Shown one piece after another: positions 5,680-13,476 of a DNA stretch of 29,116 bases (positions within the stretch are counted from its first letter, which is position 1; each line of letters begins with the position of its first letter). The DNA is taken from contig JAGLWP010000001.1 of the NCBI GenBank assembly GCA_023133375.1, positions 1 to 29,116 of the forward strand. Reading direction: 5' to 3'. Source of the DNA: Candidatus Pacearchaeota archaeon. GTDB lineage: Archaea; Nanobdellota; Nanobdellia; Pacearchaeales; GW2011-AR1. The notes below the pieces were generated by a model. That model made no database searches and was not told the origin of the DNA. It worked only from the letters and a program-made list of their open reading frames with translations. Position numbers and translations under genes: made by a program.

Positions 5680-8475
5680 TCAGTAGTTATTTTTTACTCC
5701 AATCCATCCTCTTTTATCTTTAATTTTAAAGTCGGTTTTGTTTTTAAATCTTTCCTTACCAGTTGTAACAATTTCAAGTTTTTTTGAATTAGTCCTGTTT
5801 TTAATAAACTTTTTTTGTTTTTCTAAAATTTTTTGAAATTCCTCGTCGACAATTATGTATGTTTCAACTTTATCTTTTTTTTGCAAACAAAGTTTTTTTC
5901 TAAATGCCTGCACTTTCCTCGACATTTCCCTGGCATAACCTTCTGCTTCAAGTTCTGGTGTAATGTTCGTATCAAATTTAACAGAAATTTCTTTTCCCTT
6001 TTTTATTTTTATTTTTTTAACATTAAGCTGTTTTGCTATTATTTCTTGAAATTTTTTATCAAGCAGATGTCTCGGAGTTGATATTTCTACTTTTGCTAAA
6101 GGCCATTTTAATCCAATCTTTAACTTATCTCTTTCTGCCAACCCCTTTTCAATAATTTGTAACATTGCCTCAAATTCGTTTTCAAGTTTTTTATTTATTT
6201 TTTTTTCATCCACTTTCGGCCATGACGATAAATGCACAGATTCTTTTGAAAATTCCTGATAAATATATTCTGTGATATATGGAGCAAAAGGTGCAAGCAA
6301 TAATGAAACTTTTTTTAAAATTTCCTCAACAATCTTTTTTGTGTCCTTTCTGTCTCTCACAATTTTTATATACACTCGGGAAAAATCCTGAACAACAAAA
6401 TCTGAAATTTTTTGAAAAGAAATATTCAGTTTATAATTTTCAAGTTCTTTAGTAGCGTCTTTGATTAATGTGTTCAATTTACTTAATATCCATTTGTCTT
6501 CAATTTGCATGCTTGTTTTTTTATTATCTAATTGATTATAATAATTATAAGAATTATACAACACAGTCAAAAAAGGAATTACAGATTCTTTCATAAGTTC
6601 ATAAGAGAACCTTTTTGAATTTCCCGGCTCATTTATGCAGAATTGCAATCTGATTGTATCAACTCCTGTTTTGTCAATTATTTCTTTTGGGATTAGGATG
6701 TTCCCTTTACTTTTACTCATTTTCTCACCATGTTCGTCCAAAATATGACCCGCGCAAATTACATTTTTATAAGCAGGTTTATCAAATAAAATGGCAGCCA
6801 AAACATGCAGCGTATAAAACCATCCTCTTGTTTGATCAATTGCTTCTGAAATAAAATCATATGGAAATCTTTTTTCAAATTCTTTTTTATTTTCAAAAGG
6901 ATAATGAAACTGGGCAAAGCTTGCTCCACCAGAATCATACCAACAGTCAATTACATCTGGAATTCTAGTCATTTCTTTTCCGCATTTACATTTGAGTTTG
7001 ATGTTATCAATATTCGGTTTATGTAAATCAATTTCCCCTTTTATTTTTTTGGAAGCATTTTCCTTCAACTCTTTGATGCTCCCTATAATTTTATTTTCAC
7101 CGCACTCACATTGCCAAATCGGTAAAGGAGTTCCCCAGAATTTAAATCTGGATAATGCCCAATCTTTCGCTCCCTCAAGCCATTTCCCAAATCTTCCATC
7201 TTTTATGTGCGCTGGCTCCCACTTAATTTGCTTGTTTAATCTCATTAATTTATCTCTAATTTTACTTACACTAATAAACCAAGAATTTATTGCATAGTAC
7301 AATAAAGGAGAATCACATCTCCAGCAAAAAGGATAAGAATGTAATGTTTTTTCTGTTTTAAAAAGTAAATGTCTCTTTTTCAAATCCTCTTTAATTAATT
7401 TTTCAGCATCTTTGACAAATATTCCCTTCCATTGAGAAACCATATCTAAAAATCTCCCGTCTTGCCCGACAGTATGAACTGCCGGAAGACCAAATTTCAT
7501 ACCAATATCATAATCATCTTCCCCGTACATTACCGCAGTATGAACAACTCCACTTCCTTCTTCTGTTGTAACAAAATCTGCAGGAATTATTTTATGCGAA
7601 TTCTCATTTTGCAATTCCTTGATATCAAATAAAGCTTCATATTTTAACCCAACTAAATCTTTTCCTTTCATTTCTTCAATAATTTTGTATTTGGTTTTGA
7701 TTAAATTAATTTTATCTTTCCCCAGGATTAATTTATCTCCATCAGGAAGTTTCACTTTAACATAATCAATTTTTTCGCCAACAGCCAAAGCCACATTTCC
7801 AGGTAATGTCCAGGGCGTTGTTGTCCAAACCAGAATATATTCATCTTTTTTTTCTTTTAATTTAAATGCAATATAAATTGATTCTTCTGTAATATCTTTA
7901 TAACCCTGAGCAACCTCATGACTTGATAACGGCGTTCCACATCTCGGGCAAAAAGGCACAACTTTGTATCCTTCATACAACATTTTCTTTTTGTAAAGTT
8001 CCTTAAGACTCCACCAGATACTTTCAACATAATCATTTTCAAGAGTTACATAAGGATTTTTTAAATCAATCCAATAAGCCAGTTCTTCTGTTGATTTACT
8101 CCAGTCCCCAATATTAGAAAAAACACTGGCCCTGCATTTTTTTATGAATTTATCTATTCCATATTTTATTATATCTTTTTTATCAGCTAAATTAAGGCTT
8201 TTCTCAATTTGAACTTCAACAGGTAAGCCATGACAGTCCCATCCTCCTTTTCTTGGCACTGAAAAACCTTGCATAAATTTAAATTTACAAATAATATCTT
8301 TGAAAGTTCTAACTTCTAAATGATGTAATCCCGGGGGAGCATTTGCAGTTGGAGGTCCTTCTAAAAAAGAAAACAAAGGTTTGTTTGGGTTATTTTGCGT
8401 AACGAGCTCTATCTTTTTTTTATATTTCTTCCAGACTTTTTTTGCTTTTTCTTCTGCTTTTTTGAAATCATACAT
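5680..8475 (-). CDS. ileS: Isoleucyl-tRNA synthetase
   Basis: Class I synthetase charging tRNA-Ile, 931 residues, of the archaeal/eukaryotic type. The HIGH region reads GPPTANAPPGLHH (residues about 40-52), a known variant. Next come RKGGWDCHGLPVE, a CP1 editing domain with WTTTPWTLPGN, and a second catalytic half with zinc-type cysteine pairs (CPRCG near 178; WQCECG and CKCGKE). KMSKSKGN lies near residue 585, and a long anticodon-binding C-terminal domain follows. Part of the C-terminal zinc/tail domain of longer relatives may be reduced. The ATG follows a minus-strand A/T box at leaderless distance. The neighbour downstream on the same strand, TrmB, has a separate promoter. Confidence 0.96.
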   Translation of the reverse strand: MYDFKKAEEKAKKVWKKYKKKIELVTQNNPNKPLFSFLEGPPTANAPPGLHHLEVRTFKDIICKFKFMQGFSVPRKGGWDCHGLPVEVQIEKSLNLADKKDIIKYGIDKFIKKCRASVFSNIGDWSKSTEELAYWIDLKNPYVTLENDYVESIWWSLKELYKKKMLYEGYKVVPFCPRCGTPLSSHEVAQGYKDITEESIYIAFKLKEKKDEYILVWTTTPWTLPGNVALAVGEKIDYVKVKLPDGDKLILGKDKINLIKTKYKIIEEMKGKDLVGLKYEALFDIKELQNENSHKIIPADFVTTEEGSGVVHTAVMYGEDDYDIGMKFGLPAVHTVGQDGRFLDMVSQWKGIFVKDAEKLIKEDLKKRHLLFKTEKTLHSYPFCWRCDSPLLYYAINSWFISVSKIRDKLMRLNKQIKWEPAHIKDGRFGKWLEGAKDWALSRFKFWGTPLPIWQCECGENKIIGSIKELKENASKKIKGEIDLHKPNIDNIKLKCKCGKEMTRIPDVIDCWYDSGGASFAQFHYPFENKKEFEKRFPYDFISEAIDQTRGWFYTLHVLAAILFDKPAYKNVICAGHILDEHGEKMSKSKGNILIPKEIIDKTGVDTIRLQFCINEPGNSKRFSYELMKESVIPFLTVLYNSYNYYNQLDNKKTSMQIEDKWILSKLNTLIKDATKELENYKLNISFQKISDFVVQDFSRVYIKIVRDRKDTKKIVEEILKKVSLLLAPFAPYITEYIYQEFSKESVHLSSWPKVDEKKINKKLENEFEAMLQIIEKGLAERDKLKIGLKWPLAKVEISTPRHLLDKKFQEIIAKQLNVKKIKIKKGKEISVKFDTNITPELEAEGYAREMSRKVQAFRKKLCLQKKDKVETYIIVDEEFQKILEKQKKFIKNRTNSKKLEIVTTGKERFKNKTDFKIKDKRGWIGVKNNY

Positions 8476-8567
8476 CTTTTTATATGGTATTTTATATTTT
8501 TAAAATGATTGACTCAAAATAAATTAAAAAGCAAACCTTTAAAAATGTAAAAGCCAGCAAATTTAAT

Positions 8568-8780
8568 ATGAGTATTAATGAAAAGTTGGATATTAATGAA
8601 AAAATTGAGAACCTATGTGAAGAGGATAGAGAAAAATTCCAGAAAAATCTAACTTGTGTTTTAGGAGATGATCATTCGTTATCTCTTCGTGGAGTGGATG
8701 ATTCTAACTATGACGAAGAAACAATAAAGACAATATTATATCAGGAAATGTTTGAAGGAGACTTTTCCCATCTATACTGA
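8568..8780 (+). CDS. Small acidic protein, unknown function
   Basis: A 70-residue acidic protein (many Asp/Glu: INEKIENLCEEDREKFQKN, DDSNYDEETIKT) with no recognised domain, membrane segment or catalytic motif. It is probably a real gene: TATA-like CCTTTAAAAATG (8536-8546) lies at leaderless distance before the ATG, and the frame fills the gap between ileS (divergent) and dphB (convergent, two bases apart). One cysteine pair (C17, C30) is too far apart to suggest metal binding. No function can be proposed. Confidence 0.6.
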   Translation: MSINEKLDINEKIENLCEEDREKFQKNLTCVLGDDHSLSLRGVDDSNYDEETIKTILYQEMFEGDFSHLY

Positions 8781-8782
8781 TT

Positions 8783-9502
8783 TTAAATATTTTCCAAAAC
8801 TTCTTTCTCAAGGAAATGCAATTTGCCTGGAATAATTATACAATAAGGTTTTCTTACACTTTCAAATTCTTTTAATTCTTCAATAGATTTATATGAAATT
8901 TTTCTATTTTTTGTTCCTAATGTCTGGCAAACAAGAATTCTCTTTAATTTTATTTTATGTTTTTCTGCAGCTTTTTCTAATTGATTCAAAGAATCTTGAA
9001 ATTCAAGCCCAATGTCAATTAAAATTAAACTATGAGCTTTTATAGATTGATTTTCCCGCACAATTTCCATAAAGCTGTCTGGGCTAAAATTATTCTTTTC
9101 ATCCCATTTAGGCATACTTGTTATTTTCCCAAATTTATAAATCTGCAAACCAGTTTCAGCAACAGCATCTAAAACAGATGCATTGTAGATTATCTTATAT
9201 TTAATCTTGGATTTTTTTGCTTCTTCTATCAATGAAATATGTGTTGTGGCGGTTAAAGGCGAACCATAAACAAGCAATGCCACATCTATTTTTTTAGCTT
9301 CATCAATAATCTTTAAACTCTCAACAAATTCTCTGCCAGCAGAAATAATTTTTTTGCCAAGTATATGTTCTAGTTCTTCTTTGCTATATGGAAAATCTAC
9401 TGTGTAATCTTCAAGATAAACTCTTTTACATTTTTGAACTATCTTCAATCCATACTTTGAAATTCCATCAACATTCAGTCCTAAACCAATTATGTATAAC
9501 AT
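8783..9502 (-). CDS. dphB: Diphthine synthase
   Basis: Methylates the modified histidine of translation elongation factor 2 on the way to diphthamide, using S-adenosylmethionine. The 239-residue protein starts with MLYIIGLGL, the tetrapyrrole-methylase-type first strand. It contains the SAM loop YGSPLTATTH (about residues 78-87; the usual form is GDPLVATTH, so Asp is Ser here), then YNASVLDAVAETGLQIYKFG and ILVCQTLG. This order is specific to DphB. TTTATAAATTAAAG on the minus strand (about 9518-9531) supports a leaderless start. It ends two bases from the convergent small acidic gene. Presence of DphB implies that EF-2 carries diphthamide in this organism. Confidence 0.94.
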   Translation of the reverse strand: MLYIIGLGLNVDGISKYGLKIVQKCKRVYLEDYTVDFPYSKEELEHILGKKIISAGREFVESLKIIDEAKKIDVALLVYGSPLTATTHISLIEEAKKSKIKYKIIYNASVLDAVAETGLQIYKFGKITSMPKWDEKNNFSPDSFMEIVRENQSIKAHSLILIDIGLEFQDSLNQLEKAAEKHKIKLKRILVCQTLGTKNRKISYKSIEELKEFESVRKPYCIIIPGKLHFLEKEVLENI

Positions 9503-9538
9503 AGAAATAAAAGAAATCTTTAATTTATAAATTGTTTA

Positions 9539-10201
9539 TTAATATTCTATTTGAAGTTGTTTAGGAATTCCTTCTAAAGACCTGCCTTTATAGTATTCCA
9601 TAATTATTTTTACAGCTTTACCATAAGCATCACTTGATGTATCAACCATTTCAGTAAAAAAACAACATACAGTACTATAATGTTCATTTATTAATCCAAA
9701 TATTTTTTGGCATAATTCTTTTTTTGTGTTTCCCATATCTAGACAATCTTTTAGATTTCCCGAGATACCTTTTAATTCATCTAAGGTATTTACAAATATA
9801 TCTTTTTGTGTAGCATAACTAGATTTAAATGTGTTCAATATCGGATCTGTTTCTCTGTGGGATTCAAAATATTCAATAAGTGGGTTGTAAAAGAACCCAA
9901 AGAAGTTTTGCTCTTCATCTGAAACTTCAAGGAATTTTCTAAGTTTTCGATATATCTGAGGGTATGAAACATTACCATCTGTTTTTTTGAAAAAGTCTAT
10001 AATATCTTCGGCTATTTGTCCATATTCGTAGCCAAAGTTAGCAGTATATCTGAATATTTTCATTCTTATATCCTCTTTTTCAGAATTATCATTAATTGAT
10101 TTTTGATTGACTAACTTAGTTAAGTCATCATTTTCTATAGGGGGTTCAACTTGGGCTGGCTTAAGTAATTCTTCAAGTTGTGTGCGATTATAGTTTTCCA
10201 T
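9539..10201 (-). CDS. Hypothetical protein overlapping the HD hydrolase gene
   Basis: A 220-residue soluble helical protein of no recognised family. Residues 43-69 (EDIRMKIFRYTANFGYEYGQ onward) match the N-terminus of the membrane protein at 17600-18040: 12 of 25 aligned positions are identical without gaps, ending in GQIAEDI versus GQIPEDL. The rest is rich in aromatic residues (QNFFGFFYNPLIEYFESH) and has no signal peptide or membrane helix. Its ATG lies 14 bases inside the end of the HD-domain gene, so the two are almost certainly co-transcribed and probably translationally coupled. A role related to the HD enzyme is an inference from this overlap alone. Confidence 0.75.
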   Translation of the reverse strand: MENYNRTQLEELLKPAQVEPPIENDDLTKLVNQKSINDNSEKEDIRMKIFRYTANFGYEYGQIAEDIIDFFKKTDGNVSYPQIYRKLRKFLEVSDEEQNFFGFFYNPLIEYFESHRETDPILNTFKSSYATQKDIFVNTLDELKGISGNLKDCLDMGNTKKELCQKIFGLINEHYSTVCCFFTEMVDTSSDAYGKAVKIIMEYYKGRSLEGIPKQLQIEY

Positions 10202-10826
10202 TTTCAGAAGTGTTGATTATTACTAATAAATTTTTCTCAATTCCAAGAAGTTCTTTAATTTCTTTAATATGTTGCTCTTTTCCTTTTTGTCTTAATTCTT
10301 TTGCTGATTCTGTAAAATAATCATGTTCTTCTAAAAACTTAATTTGATTTGTATACCAATCTTTGTCAGACATTTTAATACCTCGTTCTTCTAATTCTAA
10401 TCTTAATAAATCCCCTCTAATGTAAAAATCCTCTCTTCCAAGATTATCTAAATCTGCATCACATACTATCTCTTGCAGTTTTGTTTTGGGATTTTGAGGC
10501 ATTTTTGTCGCCATTATCATCCCTGCAATATCTTTAATTTGTCTTTTCTTATACTTATATCTTTTTAATGACCCTCTTGCAATCCCTGCTCCAGCTTCTT
10601 CATTTTCTTTATATCTAATTAAAAACCCAGTATCATGATATAATGCAGCTGTTTTTAAAAGTAAAAGTTCCTCTTCAGATACTTCTTCTAATTTACCTAA
10701 TTTTTCAACAGATTTTATTACATCTTTAGTATGATTAAGATCATGATAATAGAGATTTTTGTCGAGCCCATGCTCTAGCATTGTAAATACATGTTTTTCT
10801 GCTCCTTCATAATTTAGTTTTCTCAT
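10188..10826 (-). CDS. HD-domain metal-dependent phosphohydrolase
   Basis: A 212-residue HD-superfamily protein. The ligands are all visible: HDLNH (residues 28-32), the signature LYHDTGF with H64-D65, and CDADLDNLG further on. HD enzymes cleave phosphate esters of nucleotides or second messengers with two metal ions, and this single-domain form resembles the metal-dependent phosphohydrolases of COG1418/YfbR-like groups. The substrate cannot be read. The ATG at 10826 is preferred to an upstream TTG because GATTTATATACC (about 10846-10857, minus strand) places transcription start there. It overlaps the next gene by 14 bases. A diguanylate cyclase exists at 15488, but nothing shows that this HD protein is of the HD-GYP type. 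Confidence 0.85.
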   Translation of the reverse strand: MRKLNYEGAEKHVFTMLEHGLDKNLYYHDLNHTKDVIKSVEKLGKLEEVSEEELLLLKTAALYHDTGFLIRYKENEEAGAGIARGSLKRYKYKKRQIKDIAGMIMATKMPQNPKTKLQEIVCDADLDNLGREDFYIRGDLLRLELEERGIKMSDKDWYTNQIKFLEEHDYFTESAKELRQKGKEQHIKEIKELLGIEKNLLVIINTSENGKL

Positions 10827-10869
10827 ATTGTTACTATTCAATAATGGTATATAAATCTTTCTTTTAGAA

Positions 10870-11109
10870 TTATTTTCTCTTCAAACTTCTGCTAGTGACT
10901 ATAGCAATAAAGAAGAAGCTAAACATAATAATGTCATTTCCTATAATTAATCCAACAATCCCTCCAACCAAACTTATGATTATAATAATCTTAAACCATC
11001 TTTGCCCTGCCTTCAATTCTTCTTTTGTTTTTTTAGCAAGATAAGAGCCAATAGGAAAGCCCAGCAACAAAAATAAAATTCCCACGATTAATTTAACCAT
11101 CTCTTGCAT
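10870..11109 (-). CDS. Small membrane protein with two to three helices
   Basis: A 79-residue protein with a hydrophobic helix at about residues 5-24 (VKLIVGILFLLLGFPIGSYL) and a basic loop (AKKTKEELKAGQRW). One long or two short hydrophobic segments follow at about 38-72 (IIIIISLVGGIVGLIIG, IIMFSFFFIAIV), then a basic tail RSLKRK. No family is recognised. The start at 11109 fits a minus-strand TATA box within 11130-11140; an internal ATG at 11100 is also possible. It diverges from dtdA across only 36 bp, with interlocked promoters like those between the Fe-S gene and argS. Confidence 0.75.
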   Translation of the reverse strand: MQEMVKLIVGILFLLLGFPIGSYLAKKTKEELKAGQRWFKIIIIISLVGGIVGLIIGNDIIMFSFFFIAIVTSRSLKRK

Positions 11110-11145
11110 AATAATATTTAAGAAAGCTTGTTTTTATATATAACT

Positions 11146-11973
11146 ATGTATCAAAAATATCTAATAGTTGCAAGTAAGAAAGACCCAGCAGGAATAAATA
11201 TCACGACACAACTCTCACAATTTAAAGAAAACCCTGTTCTTTCATCCATGAAGCAATCTCCAGATTTTGATTTTTATTTAGTTGAAGATGAAATCATTTA
11301 CACAGAAAATTTAGATTTAGAAAAAATCAATAAATATGATTTTATTATTTTTGCTTCAAAACATAAATCTGAAAAAAGAGAGAAAACTCTTTCAGTTCAT
11401 GCCCCCGGGAATTGGAGGCGAAATGAATTAGGAGGAGAAAAAGGAAAGATTTGCAAAACTTCTGCAATATTTCAGAAACAAATTTTTGAAAAATTAACAG
11501 CTAATGCAGAAAAATATCATTTAAGAGATTACAAAATAACATTAGAATGCACTCATCATGGGCCACTTATCGATAAACCATGTATTTTTATAGAAATAGG
11601 CTCAACAGAAAACGAATGGAAAGATAGAAAAACTGGATTTGCCGTCGCAAAAACAATCTCAGGGATAATTAATGAATTTAAAGAAAATCCTTATAACGAG
11701 ATAGCTGTTGGAATTGGTGGACCGCACTATTGCCCAAACTTTAACAAAATCCAATTAAAATCTAATGTGGCGATATCTCACATAATCCCAGGATATGTTT
11801 TACCTTTAACAGAAGAAATGATTAAAGAAGCAATAGAAAAAACAGAAGAAGAAATTGATTTTGTATTGATTGATTGGAAGGGGCTTGGCAACGCAGAAGA
11901 AAGAAAAAGAATTTTAGAAATTTTTAACAAGCTTTATGTTAGGCATAAAAGAACAAACGAAATAGATAAATGA
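11146..11973 (+). CDS. dtdA: D-aminoacyl-tRNA deacylase, archaeal type
   Basis: Removes D-amino acids wrongly attached to tRNA, a proofreading enzyme of the archaeal/plant GEK1 family that is unrelated to bacterial Dtd. The 275-residue protein shows the family blocks in order: YLIVASKKDPAGINI at the N-terminus, SVHAPGNW, LECTHHGPLIDKP, IEIGSTENEW, VGIGGPHYCPNF, HIIPGYVLPL and LIDWKGLG. Length is usual. The ATG at 11146 is used rather than an upstream TTG, because AATATTTA (about 11113-11120) lies at leaderless distance. It abuts the convergent membrane-protein gene, whose stop codon is immediately after its own. Confidence 0.94.
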   Translation: MYQKYLIVASKKDPAGINITTQLSQFKENPVLSSMKQSPDFDFYLVEDEIIYTENLDLEKINKYDFIIFASKHKSEKREKTLSVHAPGNWRRNELGGEKGKICKTSAIFQKQIFEKLTANAEKYHLRDYKITLECTHHGPLIDKPCIFIEIGSTENEWKDRKTGFAVAKTISGIINEFKENPYNEIAVGIGGPHYCPNFNKIQLKSNVAISHIIPGYVLPLTEEMIKEAIEKTEEEIDFVLIDWKGLGNAEERKRILEIFNKLYVRHKRTNEIDK

Positions 11974-12384
11974 TTATTTCTTTTTATTTTTCCACGCCAC
12001 AAATCCTATTGCTATAAGATAAAGAATGCCCCCAACTCTTGGGACAAGCACAGATAAGCTCAACCATCCAGGATATTTTCTTAACTCAAAAATTTTCCAT
12101 GTCCATAAAATCAAGAACACCACATTTGCAATCGGAACAAAAATCATAAATCCCCAAGTCCATTTCTTTTTCAATAATATTGGAAGCAAAAAGAAATTTG
12201 CTACAGGAATCCAAGCTAACCAGTATTTCTTGCATTTCATTTTTTTAGCAATTGTCATCCATGCGAGAGCAATATATACATAAATTGCTACTGTGAAAAA
12301 AACAAAGAACACAATGCTTGCTGCAAACAAAGCCCCAGCCATCCCCCCGAAAATAGTACTATATAGTGTTTCTTGAATTGTCAT
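11974..12384 (-). CDS. Multi-pass membrane protein, unknown function
   Basis: A 136-residue integral membrane protein with about four hydrophobic segments: residues 12-44, 52-70, 76-95 and 108-130. Conserved-looking features are the central KYWLAWIPVANFFLLPILL and PIANVVFLILWTWKI blocks, a PxAN repeat seen in small uncharacterised membrane families of the DUF5684/DUF805 kind. That resemblance is by eye only. The positive C-terminus KNKKK suggests a cytoplasmic end. No catalytic residue pattern is seen. It is convergent with dtdA with no spacer. Function is unknown. Confidence 0.8.
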   Translation of the reverse strand: MTIQETLYSTIFGGMAGALFAASIVFFVFFTVAIYVYIALAWMTIAKKMKCKKYWLAWIPVANFFLLPILLKKKWTWGFMIFVPIANVVFLILWTWKIFELRKYPGWLSLSVLVPRVGGILYLIAIGFVAWKNKKK

Positions 12385-12452
12385 TTAAATCCTCTTTAAT
12401 TTATTATAAAATGAAAACATTCTTTATATACTTTTTGGGCTTTATAACACAG

Positions 12453-12491
12453 TCCGAAAAGTAAAAACTAAACGAGAAGTGTCCGAATAAT
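12453..12491 (-). repeat. 39-bp inverted-repeat arm A (TTCGG repeat)
   Basis: On the minus strand this reads ATTATTCGGACA, 15 unmatched bases, then TTACTTTTCGGA. Arm B (13343-13381) on the plus strand has both identical 12-mers with exactly the same 15-base spacing. The arms point outward from an 850-bp interior with three small genes, like terminal inverted repeats or paired regulator sites. Arm A reaches to two bases from the stop codon of the membrane-protein gene. Confidence 0.8.
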
Positions 12492-12492
12492 T

Positions 12493-12783
12493 TTAGAGTC
12501 CTTTCCAAACAATAACCCCTGTTAAGATTAATATCAAAAAAGTCATAATGCCCATAATCCAAGAACTAATATTAATAGATTTCTTTAGTCTTGTAGTTTC
12601 TTTTTTGAGATTTAATAGACTATTTTTTAATTTGAGTGATACTGCCATCTGATAATTATCTCCTGCATTTTCATTATCTCCTAAAGCAAGAGCCATCAAA
12701 TATAAATCAGAACCTTGAAGTAATTCTTGAGCAGGATTTATTAAACTTTCATCAATTTTATCAAATTCATCATTAGTTACCAT
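12493..12783 (-). CDS. Tail-anchored small membrane protein in the repeat-bounded cassette
   Basis: A 96-residue protein with a soluble N-terminal part, residues 1 to about 70 (acidic, then a basic helix LKLKNSLLNLKKETTRLKKS), and one C-terminal membrane helix at about 73-93 (SWIMGIMTFLILILTGVIVW). The layout suggests a tail-anchored protein facing the cytoplasm. The family is not recognised. The ATG at 12783 follows a minus-strand TATAATC by leaderless distance; an upstream TTG is less likely. It lies just inside inverted-repeat arm A. Small tail-anchored proteins are found in toxin-antitoxin and abortive-infection modules, but nothing here proves that. Confidence 0.65.
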   Translation of the reverse strand: MVTNDEFDKIDESLINPAQELLQGSDLYLMALALGDNENAGDNYQMAVSLKLKNSLLNLKKETTRLKKSINISSWIMGIMTFLILILTGVIVWKGL

Positions 12784-12913
12784 TTTAACTATATTTCCCA
12801 ATAATCGTAAGATTATAAACTAAGCACTTCGTTTACTTGAAGAAATTTCAATTAAATTAGAGAAAAAGGTTGAGGCAAGAAATAAAGGAAAAAAGAATTC
12901 CCATGTCCACATA

Positions 12914-13066
12914 ATGGTTAACACTGAAGAAAAGAAAAAGTTGATGAAAAAAGCTGAAAACGAAGGAGTTGATTTTTCTGAATGGTGTAGACGAAAATTT
13001 AAAGAAGATTCACAGCTTGATAGGATTGAGGAGAAGATTAATAAAATTTTAAATAAATTAGATTAA
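12914..13066 (+). CDS. Ribbon-helix-helix-like small protein, possibly with a non-ATG or lost start
   Basis: From the ATG this encodes 50 residues: NTEEKKKLMKKAENEGVDFS, then EWCRRKF and a charged C-terminal helix ending INKILNKLD. The pattern of strand, helix (EEKKKLMKKAENEG), turn and second helix (FSEWCRRKF) is that of ribbon-helix-helix DNA-binding proteins and antitoxins. The strand SHVHIMVN begins before this ATG, and the frame is open back to 12824 without an ATG, so translation may start at a non-ATG codon or the 5' end may be decayed. It overlaps the convergent gene at 13058 by nine bases. An RHH protein would be a natural binder of the nearby TTCGG sites; this is inference. Confidence 0.5.
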   Translation: MVNTEEKKKLMKKAENEGVDFSEWCRRKFKEDSQLDRIEEKINKILNKLD

Positions 13067-13366
13067 AACACTTTTTTTGTCTTTAGAAATTTTCATATCA
13101 AATTTAAGAGGATTTTCTTTTGTTTCTCTTTCTATCCATTTTTTATCTCCTTCAAAATGGTCGTAATGATTTTCTTCTGGTTTATCTGCTACTAAATGTG
13201 TGCCAGAAATATGTAAATCTTCTGTAAATAACTTCTTGTTTGGTTTATTCATGACATCAATTATTTCTCCATTTTGTTTTGTTCTAATTATTGTTTTAAA
13301 TGGAATACCATTAATCTCAGAATCATATTCTTTTTTAGGCATATTATTCGGACAGTCATCAAACAT
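13058..13366 (-). CDS. Hypothetical protein, likely paralogue of the protein at 16817
   Basis: A 102-residue polar protein with no membrane segment. It aligns by eye with residues 8-90 of the protein at 16817-17254. Shared elements are INGIPFKTI versus IDGVRYKQI, SGTHLVADK versus SGLHIIDKQ, and HYDHFEGDK versus HWEKYDGK, with a similar ending around FDMKI/SLKIDF, suggesting one divergent family. A second ATG at 13342 would start exactly next to inverted-repeat arm B, which then forms the promoter region; with the first ATG the arm lies inside the first codons. It is convergent and overlapping with the RHH-like frame. No function is known. Confidence 0.6.
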   Translation of the reverse strand: MFDDCPNNMPKKEYDSEINGIPFKTIIRTKQNGEIIDVMNKPNKKLFTEDLHISGTHLVADKPEENHYDHFEGDKKWIERETKENPLKFDMKISKDKKSVLI

Positions 13367-13381
13367 TAATTACTTTTCGGA
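13343..13381 (+). repeat. 39-bp inverted-repeat arm B (TTCGG repeat)
   Basis: ATTATTCGGACA (13343-13354), 15 variable bases, TTACTTTTCGGA (13370-13381). Both 12-mers and their spacing are identical to arm A on the other strand, while the 15 bases between differ. Conservation of the two boxes only, not of the spacer, looks more like paired protein-binding sites than a recent duplication. It lies at the 5' end of the gene at 13058 and 96 bp before the operon at 13477. Confidence 0.8.
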
Positions 13382-13476
13382 TTATTTTTTCTGTGTAAAA
13401 AGTAAGCCCGTATTCAGACTTTATACCCAAAGCCAAGGTTATAAAAGTTTATAAAACATATTTTGATTCTTTAATT

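Noticed and set aside
5833..6081. Phe/Cys-rich open frames opposite ileS (also 6654-6854 and 6992-7297)
   Set aside because: They lie antisense to a fully conserved synthetase and have composition expected from complementing Lys-rich codons.
10188..10826. HD protein as Cas3 nuclease or HD-GYP phosphodiesterase
   Set aside because: There is no helicase domain, no CRISPR locus and no GYP motif; it is a simple single-domain HD hydrolase.
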